7,821 bases of DNA from an uncultured Rhodoferax sp. (GTDB lineage Bacteria > Pseudomonadota > Gammaproteobacteria > Burkholderiales > Burkholderiaceae_C), in assembly GCA_936943465.1 (NCBI GenBank), contig CAKZJN010000036.1, positions 1 to 7,821 on the forward strand, given 5' to 3'. Of this stretch, positions 1-5,636 are shown piece by piece. The translations under genes were made by a program, and so were the position numbers. The notes under the pieces were generated by a model. The model was not told the DNA's origin. It saw nothing but the letters and a program-made list of their open reading frames with translations, and did not search any database. Numbering within the stretch: position 1 is the stretch's first letter; each line of letters opens with the position of its first letter.

Positions 1-75
1 GGGCGATTAGCTCAGGGGTAGAGCACTGCATTCACACTGCAGGGGTCGCAAGTTCGAAACTTGCATCGCCCACCA
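1..75 (+). tRNA. tRNA-Val (anticodon CAC)
   Basis: A complete cloverleaf can be folded. The acceptor stem pairs 1-7 with 65-71, the D stem GCTC (10-13) pairs with GAGC (21-24), and the anticodon stem CTGCA (26-30) pairs with TGCAG (38-42). The T stem GCAAG (48-52) pairs with CTTGC (60-64) around a TTCGAAA loop. The 7-base anticodon loop TTCACAC puts CAC at 33-35, which reads the valine codon GUG. The discriminator A72 is followed by an encoded CCA (73-75). The gene begins at the first base of the window, so its promoter and any upstream tRNA genes are not visible. Confidence 0.97.
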
Positions 76-92
76 AAATCTTTAATGATTTC

Positions 93-127
93 AAGCACTT
101 AGCGGAGACGCTCGGTGCTTTTTTATT
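93..127 (+). terminator. Rho-independent terminator of tRNA-Val
   Basis: Stem AAGCAC (93-98) plus AGCG (101-104) pairs with CGCT (109-112) plus GTGCTT (115-120). The stem has a small internal loop and is closed by a GAGA tetraloop of GNRA type. It runs straight into a T-rich tract (119-127). It lies 17 bases past the tRNA CCA end, as expected for the end of a tRNA transcript. Confidence 0.9.
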
Positions 128-363
128 GGTGGTTTGCAAAAAGTATAAAGAGGCTGCGTTGGAGGTCGGGGCGTTACGTAAAGTGTGCGCTTGCCAGCGC
201 TGCTGCCAAGTAGCCTGAATGGGCCTGAATCGGGTACCGCACGCGCGGTGCCAAGCGAAAAGCACCCAGTAGCACCAAGCGCGCAGATTTAGTACGGTTA
301 ACTACATTCAGTAAACTAGTCGAACTAGCAGAAGCACAAACAGCCCCCTGGGGCTAAGGATCT
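128..363. other. Non-coding spacer with two small hairpins
   Basis: No credible gene is seen between the tRNA terminator and the arsR-type gene. The stretch holds an 8-bp hairpin (233-240 with 245-252, one G-U pair, ACGC loop) and a tandem GCCTGAAT repeat with a 10-base period (213-220 and 223-230). It also has AT-rich sequence at 288-330, which probably contains the regulator's promoter; I cannot place clear -35/-10 boxes there. A 5-bp hairpin AGCCC/GGGCT (342-346 with 351-355) sits directly before the Shine-Dalgarno AAGGA (356-360) and could tune translation of the regulator. That role is inference. Confidence 0.55.
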
Positions 364-699
364 ATGGCCACTCGCACAAGTAAGAAAGTTCGTTCAGAGT
401 TGGATAAGCCTGACTACGTCTTTGATAAGGCTGCGGAACTCTTCCGGGTCATGTCGGCTCCCATGCGTCTGAAAATCATCAGTTGCCTGTGTGAAGGCGA
501 ACAAAACGTGAGCTATTTGCTAAGCAAGATCGACACGACGCAACCCAACATGTCACAGCACCTCAACACGCTGTACAAAGCGGGCGTACTGGCCAAAGAG
601 CGCGATGGCGTCCAGATTTATTACCGTATTGCCAACGATCAAATCGTCAGCCTATGCAAGGCGGTATGTGTTCAGGTTGAAGACAAGTCAGGGCTTTAA
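364..699 (+). CDS. ArsR/SmtB-family transcriptional repressor, probably sulfur (persulfide) responsive
   Basis: This 111-residue winged-helix repressor has the usual ArsR length. The family core runs from about residue 20 to 100: a helix ending MSAPMRLKII (30-39), a recognition helix region TTQPNMSQHLNTL (58-70) and a beta wing RDGVQIYYRI (80-89). The alpha-3 metal-binding ELCVCDL-type motif of ArsR/SmtB sensors is absent; the sequence there is QNVSYLL. Instead there are cysteines at 41 and 43 and a C-terminal CxxxC pair at 98 and 102. By family knowledge, related regulators of sulfide-oxidation genes (SqrR, BigR, sox-linked SoxR) sense persulfides with one N-terminal and one C-terminal cysteine, so that role is inferred here. 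The start is set by AAGGA at 356-360, although its spacing is short (3 bases). The 3' end overlaps the convergent DsrE-like gene by 12 bp. The likely targets are the neighbouring sulfur genes. Confidence 0.9.
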   Translation: MATRTSKKVRSELDKPDYVFDKAAELFRVMSAPMRLKIISCLCEGEQNVSYLLSKIDTTQPNMSQHLNTLYKAGVLAKERDGVQIYYRIANDQIVSLCKAVCVQVEDKSGL

Positions 700-1101
700 G
701 TACACGAAGCCTTCTTTGGCTTGAAGGCGTGCGACTTCAGCCACCCCAGAGGGAACGATCTTGGATTCCATGAGCAGGGTGTCCGGGTTGATGTTGCGGG
801 TCACCAGGGTGTTGTTGCACACCCGAAATTCCACTCCGCTGGTTGCGAGATTGCCGACGGCTGAGCTGAACTCGCGCCCCTTGCTGTCTTTTGCGTCCTG
901 AATCAAAAAGTCGATTCCAGGCCCATGCGTGACCACAACAATCTTGGCTTTAGGGTCGGCATTCAGGTGATTGCGAATGTTGTTGAGCACGACCGCAGCA
1001 GCCTCGATGCCCGAGCTGACGTGGTAAACCACTTTGATGTCTTGCGCCTGCGCAAAACTGCACATAGTTGCGATCAAAATTCCTAACAGCAGTCTTAACA
1101 T
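688..1101 (-). CDS. Exported DsrE/DsrF-family protein (possible sulfur carrier)
   Basis: This 137-residue protein has a signal peptide at about 1-19 (hydrophobic LLLGILIATM, AQA before the predicted cut at Q20), so it should be periplasmic. The mature part fits the DsrE-like fold: VVYHVSSG near the N-terminus (24-31), a central strand KIVVVTHGPGIDFL (53-66) and a single cysteine at 95 in the context EFRVCNNTL. Cytoplasmic DsrE/TusD-type proteins carry sulfur as a persulfide on a conserved cysteine at about this point. That C95 does the same in the periplasm is inference. The start is supported by GGAGA (1106-1110 on the opposite strand) 4 bases before ATG. The gene is transcribed divergently from the sulfide dehydrogenase operon and shares its 170-bp promoter region. 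No DsrF, DsrH or DsrC partner is present in the window. Confidence 0.88.
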   Translation of the reverse strand: MLRLLLGILIATMCSFAQAQDIKVVYHVSSGIEAAAVVLNNIRNHLNADPKAKIVVVTHGPGIDFLIQDAKDSKGREFSSAVGNLATSGVEFRVCNNTLVTRNINPDTLLMESKIVPSGVAEVARLQAKEGFVYLKP

Positions 1102-1271
1102 GATGGTCTCCAGTAGATTCGCGCCAGTTTAGTGTTGCCTTTTGATCTTGTACTGCGGGTTTTTACCGAAGGCGGTGCGGGGCGAACTTGCATATTATTA
1201 TCAAATATAAGAGTATTCGCATAAAGTTTTAACGTAAGTACGCTTCGCTCGACGAAGTTCAAGGAGAAAGT
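1102..1271. promoter_or_regulatory. Divergent promoter region between the DsrE-like gene and the fcc operon
   Basis: This 170-bp gap separates two divergent genes. Its AT-rich core at 1188-1226 contains TTGCAT (1188-1193), TATAAG (1206-1211, five of six matches to a -10 box) and CATAAA (1220-1225). The exact promoter cannot be fixed, because the best -10-like box has no good -35 at normal spacing. A dyad in this core is listed separately. A 5-bp hairpin CTTCG/CGAAG with a 5-base loop (1243-1257) lies immediately before the strong Shine-Dalgarno AAGGAGA (1261-1267) of the cytochrome gene. Confidence 0.55.
1192..1216. promoter_or_regulatory. AT-rich dyad, candidate ArsR-family operator
   Basis: A near-palindrome is centred on 1204. 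Half-site ATATTATTAT (1192-1201) faces ATAAGAGTAT (1207-1216), whose reverse complement matches it at 8 of 10 positions, with a 5-base centre. AT-rich dyads of this size that overlap promoters are typical binding sites of ArsR-family repressors. It sits where it could control both the DsrE-like gene and the cytochrome/FccB operon. The dyad is visible in the sequence; its use by the repressor at 364-699 is inference. Confidence 0.45.
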
Positions 1272-1577
1272 ATGAAGATTCCAGTTCAGATTGCCTTGGT
1301 GGCGGCTATGGCCGCTGCCTCAGCGGGCGCTATGGCAGCAGGCTCGTTACAGATGAATAGCCTTGCGTCCTCATGTGCCAACTGCCACGGAACCAACGGT
1401 GTCGCCCAGCCCGGCATGGAGTCGCTGGCCGGTAAGCCCAAAGATGACTTGCTGAAAAAAATGATGGATTTCAAGTCTGGCAAGAAGCCGGCAACCATCA
1501 TGCATCAGTTGTCCAAGGGGTACACCGATGAGCAATTGGAACAACTCGCTGCGCACTTCGCAGCAATGCCGAAATAA
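1272..1577 (+). CDS. Monohaem class I cytochrome c, probable electron-accepting partner of FccB
   Basis: This 101-residue precursor has a signal peptide at about 1-22 (KIPVQIALVAAMAAASAGAMA), leaving a mature periplasmic protein of about 79 residues. One haem-binding motif CANCH (C35, C38, H39) is followed by a probable distal ligand M77 in ATIMHQLSKG, and then the class I C-terminal helix (TDEQLEQLAAHFA). Size and pattern resemble the small monohaem FccA of green sulfur bacteria and cytochrome c553-type proteins. The start follows a strong AAGGAGA at 1261-1267. The flavoprotein gene begins 9 bases after the stop, so co-transcription is almost certain. Its role as electron acceptor of FccB is inferred from position and family. 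It could equally be a mobile carrier to the terminal oxidase. Confidence 0.92.
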   Translation: MKIPVQIALVAAMAAASAGAMAAGSLQMNSLASSCANCHGTNGVAQPGMESLAGKPKDDLLKKMMDFKSGKKPATIMHQLSKGYTDEQLEQLAAHFAAMPK

Positions 1578-1586
1578 GGGGCCATC

Positions 1587-2867
1587 ATGTTACGTCGTCA
1601 ATTTATTCATTCTGTAGGTGTCGGTTCGGCATTGGGCGCAACCGGTTTGTTGTCGGGTTGCGCAACCCCATCGGGTAAGGGCCCTAAAGTGGTTGTGGTC
1701 GGTGGTGGCTACGGTGGCGCTACGGCCGCAAAGTACATCCGCATGTGGTCGGACTACGGTATTCAGGTCACTCTGGTGGAACCTAGCGCTTCGTTTATTT
1801 CGTGCCCCATCTCCAACCTGGTTCTGGGTGGCACCAAGGCGATGTCCGATATCACCACGCCCTATGACAACCTGAGCAAGCGCCACGGCGTCACGCTGGT
1901 TCGCGACATGGTTACGTCGATCGATGCGGACAAGCGCATGGTCAAGCTGGCCGCTGGCGGCGAATTGCCCTATGACCGTTTGATTTTGTCTCCTGGCGTG
2001 GACTTTATGTGGGAAGCCTTGCCCGGCATGGACGCGGCTGGTGCGAAGGACAAGGTGCTGCATGCCTGGAAGGCCGGCGCCCAAACGGTGGCACTGCGCA
2101 AGCAACTCGAAGCCATGCCCGATGGTGGCGTCTACGCCTTGTCCATTCCCTTGGCTCCTTACCGCTGCCCGCCCGGACCCTATGAGCGAGCCTGCCAGAT
2201 CGCCAATTATTTCAGCAAGGCCAAGCCCAAGAGCAAAGTGCTGATTCTGGACGCCAACGATGACGTGACCTCCAAAGGGCCCCTGTTCAAGAAGGCCTGG
2301 GCAGACCGTTACGCCGGAATCGTCGAGTACCGCTCCAAGCACACAGTGTCGGAGGTGGATGCTTCGACCAACACCTTGAAGTTTGAATTCAATGACAACG
2401 TTCGCGCCAATGTGCTGAACGTGATTCCACCCATGCGGGCTGGTGAAATCGCCGTCAAGACTGGTTTGGCCACGGCCAACAAGCGTTGGTGCGAGGTGGA
2501 TTTCTTGACCTTTGAGTCCAAGGCAGCCAAGAACATTCACGTGTTGGGTGATTCGATTCAAATCGCTCCTGCCATGCCCAAATCGGGCCATATGGCCAAT
2601 CAGCATGGCAAGACGTGCGCGGCCGCAGTGGTGGCACTCTTGACGGGCGCAGAACTCAACAGCATGCCGGTCTACAACAACACCTGCTACAGCTTTGTCA
2701 GCGACGAAGATGCCGTGCACGTGGCCAGCGTTCACCGCTACGACGCCGAAAAGAAAACCATGGTTACCGTGGCGGGTTCTGGCGGTGTTTCCGGTGCCGC
2801 CAGCGAGTTGGAAGGGCGCTATGCACTGGCTTGGGCGCAAAACATCTGGGCCGATACATTGGCGTGA
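1587..2867 (+). CDS. fccB: Flavocytochrome c sulfide dehydrogenase, flavoprotein subunit (FccB/SoxF type)
   Basis: This 426-residue flavoprotein oxidises sulfide in the periplasm and passes electrons to cytochrome c. The FAD dinucleotide-binding motif VVVVGGGYGGATAAKYI starts at residue 35, and a second FAD-contact segment IHVLGDS lies at 317-323. Three key cysteines known from Allochromatium FccB can be placed: C73 in ISCPISN (covalent FAD attachment), and C194 in YRCPPGPYE plus C367 in NNTCYS (the redox-active disulfide). All are intact, so the enzyme should be functional and carry covalent flavin. The N-terminus has RRQFI followed by a hydrophobic stretch, a Tat-type signal, and LSGC at 22-25, a good lipobox. 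It may therefore be a membrane-anchored lipoprotein. AAGGGG lies 6 bases before the ATG. The gene is flanked by a monohaem and a dihaem cytochrome gene in the same operon. Confidence 0.96.
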   Translation: MLRRQFIHSVGVGSALGATGLLSGCATPSGKGPKVVVVGGGYGGATAAKYIRMWSDYGIQVTLVEPSASFISCPISNLVLGGTKAMSDITTPYDNLSKRHGVTLVRDMVTSIDADKRMVKLAAGGELPYDRLILSPGVDFMWEALPGMDAAGAKDKVLHAWKAGAQTVALRKQLEAMPDGGVYALSIPLAPYRCPPGPYERACQIANYFSKAKPKSKVLILDANDDVTSKGPLFKKAWADRYAGIVEYRSKHTVSEVDASTNTLKFEFNDNVRANVLNVIPPMRAGEIAVKTGLATANKRWCEVDFLTFESKAAKNIHVLGDSIQIAPAMPKSGHMANQHGKTCAAAVVALLTGAELNSMPVYNNTCYSFVSDEDAVHVASVHRYDAEKKTMVTVAGSGGVSGAASELEGRYALAWAQNIWADTLA

Positions 2868-2871
2868 TCCC

Positions 2872-3474
2872 ATGAAAGCAGTTCGTTTGAAGTGGATGGC
2901 GTTGGCCATCGCAGTAAGTGCAGGTGGTGCATGGGCGCAAGCCGACGAGGCGCGAGCCAAAAAGATCGTCGGTGGTTCATGCTTCCTGTGCCACGGAACC
3001 GAGGGTGAGTCGTCTAGCGAAGTGTTTCCCAAGCTGGCAGGCCAGCATTGGGAATACATCGCCAAGCAGCTCGAAAATTTCAAATCCGGCAAGCGCAAGA
3101 GCACCGCCATGGCCGACATGGTGGCTCGCATTCAGCCGGATGAGATGGTCGCATTGGGTAAGTACTTCGAAAAGAAGTCCGTGCCCGCAGAGCCGCCCAA
3201 GGACCCCGCGCTTGCGGCTGTAGGAGACTATGTTTTTCACGTGGGTAACAAGTACAGCGGCGTTCCCGCATGTGCCAGTTGCCATGGCAAAGATGCGTTG
3301 GGCACTGCGGGCTTGCCGCGCCTGGCGGGTCAATACGCCATTTATGTGGAGAACCAGCTCAAGAGCTTTGGCACGCGTGAGCGCACGAACGACAACGCCG
3401 TGATGCACTCCATCGTGCAGAAGATGACACCGCTGGAAATGGCCGCCGTGGCGGAATACCTCAGCGGAAAGTAG
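2872..3474 (+). CDS. Dihaem cytochrome c (c4/FccA-like), sulfide dehydrogenase cytochrome partner
   Basis: This 200-residue precursor has a signal peptide at about 1-23 (cut after AQA) and two class I haem domains. The first motif is CFLCH (C37, C40, H41) and the second CASCH (C134, C137, H138). The probable distal ligands M80 and M178 sit at equivalent points before matching QPDEM/TPLEM segments, and KLAGQ/RLAGQ also repeats, showing an internal duplication. Size and two-domain plan resemble cytochrome c4 and the dihaem FccA of purple sulfur bacteria. I chose the ATG four bases after the fccB stop because it begins a proper signal peptide. The frame stays open upstream inside fccB, but that extension has no signal or family features. 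The Shine-Dalgarno is weak, so translational coupling to fccB is likely. Confidence 0.93.
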   Translation: MKAVRLKWMALAIAVSAGGAWAQADEARAKKIVGGSCFLCHGTEGESSSEVFPKLAGQHWEYIAKQLENFKSGKRKSTAMADMVARIQPDEMVALGKYFEKKSVPAEPPKDPALAAVGDYVFHVGNKYSGVPACASCHGKDALGTAGLPRLAGQYAIYVENQLKSFGTRERTNDNAVMHSIVQKMTPLEMAAVAEYLSGK

Positions 3475-3477
3475 GTT

Positions 3478-4578
3478 TCAGGGTGCCTGGGTGACTGGCT
3501 CACCGGGTGCCTGGGCGCTGGCAGCGGGCACGGTCACCGGGTCCAGCCAGCGGTCCATCACACCAGCACCAGCCCACATCCCGGCCAAGGCGATCCACGC
3601 CGTCAAAGCGAAGATGGAACCGCCCGTCATGCCTGCACCGACTGCGCAGCCGCCTGCGAGCATGGAGCCGAACCCCATCAAGATTGCGCCAAGGATGTAG
3701 CGCGTCATGCTGTAGCCGTCCTTGAAGCCTTCGAGCTTGAGATCTTTGCCAACCAGGGCGCCGATAAAGGAGCCCGCAAAGACGCCTGGCAATAGACCAA
3801 AGTCAAAACCAATGGCCGGTGAGGGCGTGGTCAGTACGCGCATCAGCCACTCAGCCGAGGGACCACTAAAGGTCAGGCCCTGCACCTGAACGACCTCAAA
3901 CGTGCTGGTCGAAATTTGATAGGTGTAGAACCAGCCGGCAGCAATGGTTAGCCCGGTGCCAATGCCACCAACCCACTTCCAGAAGCCCCAGCCGCTGCGG
4001 ATTGAGAAATACAAAGCAGCGACCAGCCATAGCAGGCCGAAAGTCAGTCCACCCCAATGTCCAGCGCCCGTAATGGCCAACAAGTCACGCGCGCTACCGC
4101 CGTCTACGGTCCACCAGCCGCTGATGGTGCTGCGCAGGGGAGAGAGGGCGCCGGAAAGAGAGGCTTGTGCCGTTACGGCAAAAATCAGTCCGGAGAGTAG
4201 GGCGCGCAGATTGCCATTGGCAGACAACACCAGCAGCCGACTGGCACAGCCGCGCGTCATGATCATGCCGGCCCCGAAGAAAAGCCCACCGATCAGCGCA
4301 CCAGAAAGGCTGCCGCGGGATGCCAGTTGGCGTGCCGTGCTGACATCAAGACCCTGCATCAGGATCAACGCTTGCACGGCCACCACTGCACTGGCGAATG
4401 CCAACAGCCAGACCGATATTTTTTCTCCGAGCTGGCGATGCCAGAACTCGATCACCGCAGCGCGCAAACAAAACCTGGATCGCTGCGCAAAGAAACCAAA
4501 AAGCACGCCAATCAGCAAGCCGCCCGATGCCAGGGCAACGCTTTCGCCGTATTGTTCAAGGAGGGCAGTCAGGTTCAT
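3478..4578 (-). CDS. YeeE/YedE-family (TsuA-like) sulfur-compound permease
   Basis: This 366-residue integral inner-membrane protein is built of many hydrophobic segments, with roughly ten membrane-associated helices by eye. It consists of two homologous halves, each with a buried cysteine motif. The three cysteines characteristic of thiosulfate-importing YeeE/TsuA are present: C37 in RSRFCLR, C111 in TRGCASR and C311 in AGGCAVGAG. Their spacing is close to that of the characterised bacterial protein. By family knowledge the substrate is thiosulfate, but other sulfane compounds cannot be excluded. The usual TusA/YeeD-like partner is not in the window. The C-terminal tail after residue 348 is Pro/Ala-rich, with QAP repeated eight residues apart. 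Its stop lies 3 bp from that of the dihaem cytochrome gene (convergent). The Shine-Dalgarno is weak (GAGAA). Confidence 0.93.
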   Translation of the reverse strand: MNLTALLEQYGESVALASGGLLIGVLFGFFAQRSRFCLRAAVIEFWHRQLGEKISVWLLAFASAVVAVQALILMQGLDVSTARQLASRGSLSGALIGGLFFGAGMIMTRGCASRLLVLSANGNLRALLSGLIFAVTAQASLSGALSPLRSTISGWWTVDGGSARDLLAITGAGHWGGLTFGLLWLVAALYFSIRSGWGFWKWVGGIGTGLTIAAGWFYTYQISTSTFEVVQVQGLTFSGPSAEWLMRVLTTPSPAIGFDFGLLPGVFAGSFIGALVGKDLKLEGFKDGYSMTRYILGAILMGFGSMLAGGCAVGAGMTGGSIFALTAWIALAGMWAGAGVMDRWLDPVTVPAASAQAPGEPVTQAP

Positions 4579-4673
4579 GTAGTGGTTCTCACTAATTCAG
4601 TAATGGCTTATATTGATGGTAGATTAAACGGGTCCCCCGCGATTTGACATTGCGCAATCTTTCAGGCTTCAAC
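4579..4673. promoter_or_regulatory. Divergent promoter region between the YeeE gene and the MBL-fold hydrolase gene
   Basis: This is a short intergenic region between divergent genes, AT-rich at 4591-4628. On the minus strand it holds TATAAG (complement of 4607-4612), a good -10-like box for the permease gene, but no convincing -35. On the plus strand TTCAGT (4596-4601) and TAGATT (4620-4625), 18 bases apart, are a weak candidate pair for the hydrolase gene. The sequence ATCAATATAAG on the minus strand resembles ATCAAATATAAG in the other divergent region (1200-1211), which hints at shared control. Promoter placement is inference. Confidence 0.4.
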
Positions 4674-5636
4674 ATGACACGTTTCACGCGATTCTTCCGT
4701 TGGCAACATCTGCTGGCATGGTGCGTTGCGTGCAGTGCTGTCGTTTGCTCGGCACAGGGGGCTCCTGCCATGCAAGTGCAGCGGGTCTCGCCTTCCGCCT
4801 GGTATGTTGAGGGCGTCTCTGCGTTGGGTACTTCAGCCAATCAGAATTTCATTTCCAATGCCGCTTTTGTCGTGACCGCTGACGGTGTAGTGGTGATTGA
4901 TGCGCTGGGTTCACCGGCCCTGGCGGAGCGTCTGCTGGCCCAGATCAAAACCGTTACACCCAAACCGGTGACACATGTGCTGGTGACGCATTACCACGCG
5001 GACCACATTTACGGACTGCAAACTTTCAAGGCGATGGGGGCGAAAATTGTTGCCCACCGTGCGGCCAAGGAATACCTGAATTCGGAGACCGCCCGGCTGC
5101 GCATGGAGGCCTCGCGGCAGCAACTGGCTCCCTGGGTCAATGACGATACGCGCCTGGTGCATGCTGACCAATGGATTGATGGGGATACGACGTTGAACCT
5201 GGGCGGTGTGGAGTTTCAGATCAAACCTGTTGGTCCTTCACATACGCCAGAAGACATCGCGGTTTACATGCCCTCCGAGAAGGTCCTGTTCGCAGGGGAT
5301 CTGGTGTTTCGCAGCCGCATTCCCTACGTCGGGCAGGCTGACAGTCGCCACTGGATTTCAGCCATGGAAACTTTGCTGGCCTTTGATGCTGCGGTCATTG
5401 TTCCGGGGCACGGTGGTCTGTCCACCGAGTCGCGCAAAGACATGCAACTCACGCGCGACTACCTGGTGTACCTGCGCTCAACCATGGGCCAGGCCGCACA
5501 GAATCTTGAACCTTTTGAGGACGCCTATGCGGCAACCGACTGGACGCAGTTTGAGCACCTGCCACTGTTCCGGGTTGCAAACCGGATGAACGCCTACAAC
5601 ACCTACTTGCTGTTGGAGCACGAAAGCAAACAATGA
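4674..5636 (+). CDS. Exported metallo-beta-lactamase-fold hydrolase (SoxH-like)
   Basis: From the ATG at 4674 this gives 320 residues. The signal peptide covers about 1-29 (RFTRFFRW, then a hydrophobic LLAWCVACSAVVCSAQG), so the enzyme should be periplasmic. The dinuclear zinc site is complete: HYHADH (H106, H108, D110, H111), H190 in GPSHTPED, D209 in LFAGDLVF and H246 in VPGHGG. Exported enzymes of this type recur in sox gene regions as SoxH; their substrate is not established, and a sulfur-linked ester or thioester is a reasonable guess. A TTG start at 4644 would add ten residues before the signal peptide. I prefer the ATG because the signal then starts at its charged end, although both have weak Shine-Dalgarno sequences. 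The stop overlaps the next start as ATGA, so the two products are translationally coupled and probably act together. Confidence 0.9.
   Translation: MTRFTRFFRWQHLLAWCVACSAVVCSAQGAPAMQVQRVSPSAWYVEGVSALGTSANQNFISNAAFVVTADGVVVIDALGSPALAERLLAQIKTVTPKPVTHVLVTHYHADHIYGLQTFKAMGAKIVAHRAAKEYLNSETARLRMEASRQQLAPWVNDDTRLVHADQWIDGDTTLNLGGVEFQIKPVGPSHTPEDIAVYMPSEKVLFAGDLVFRSRIPYVGQADSRHWISAMETLLAFDAAVIVPGHGGLSTESRKDMQLTRDYLVYLRSTMGQAAQNLEPFEDAYAATDWTQFEHLPLFRVANRMNAYNTYLLLEHESKQ

Noticed and set aside
1..75. tRNA-Val as the attachment site of an integrated element
   Set aside because: No integrase gene and no repeated copy of the tRNA 3' end is visible. The neighbouring genes look like ordinary chromosomal genes.
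32..265. 77-codon minus-strand frame overlapping the tRNA
   Set aside because: Its C-terminus is antisense tRNA-Val sequence, a common false gene. There is no Shine-Dalgarno support or recognisable motif.
707..728. Hairpins AAGCC/GGCTT and GCCTTC/GAAGGC after the repressor gene as a terminator
   Set aside because: The two stems exclude each other, lie inside the convergent coding region and have no following T-run.
2695..2871. Upstream extension of the dihaem cytochrome frame into fccB
   Set aside because: The extra residues overlap fccB and would place the clear signal peptide in the interior of the protein.
1590..3131. Long open frame of 513 codons on the minus strand across the fcc operon
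   Set aside because: It lies wholly opposite fccB and the start of the dihaem cytochrome gene, whose motifs are unmistakable. Its product has no signal, domain or motif I recognise. It looks like a by-product of codon use on the other strand.
3481..3515. Direct repeat GGGTGCCTGGG (3481-3491, 3505-3515) and hairpin GGTGA/TCACC (3490-3504) as a terminator
   Set aside because: It encodes the repeated QAP of the permease tail, and no T-tract follows the hairpin on either strand.
4644..4673. TTG start for the MBL-fold hydrolase, and TTGACA at 4644-4649 as a -35 box
   Set aside because: The ATG at 4674 gives a normal signal peptide start. No -10 box follows TTGACA at the right distance before the ATG.
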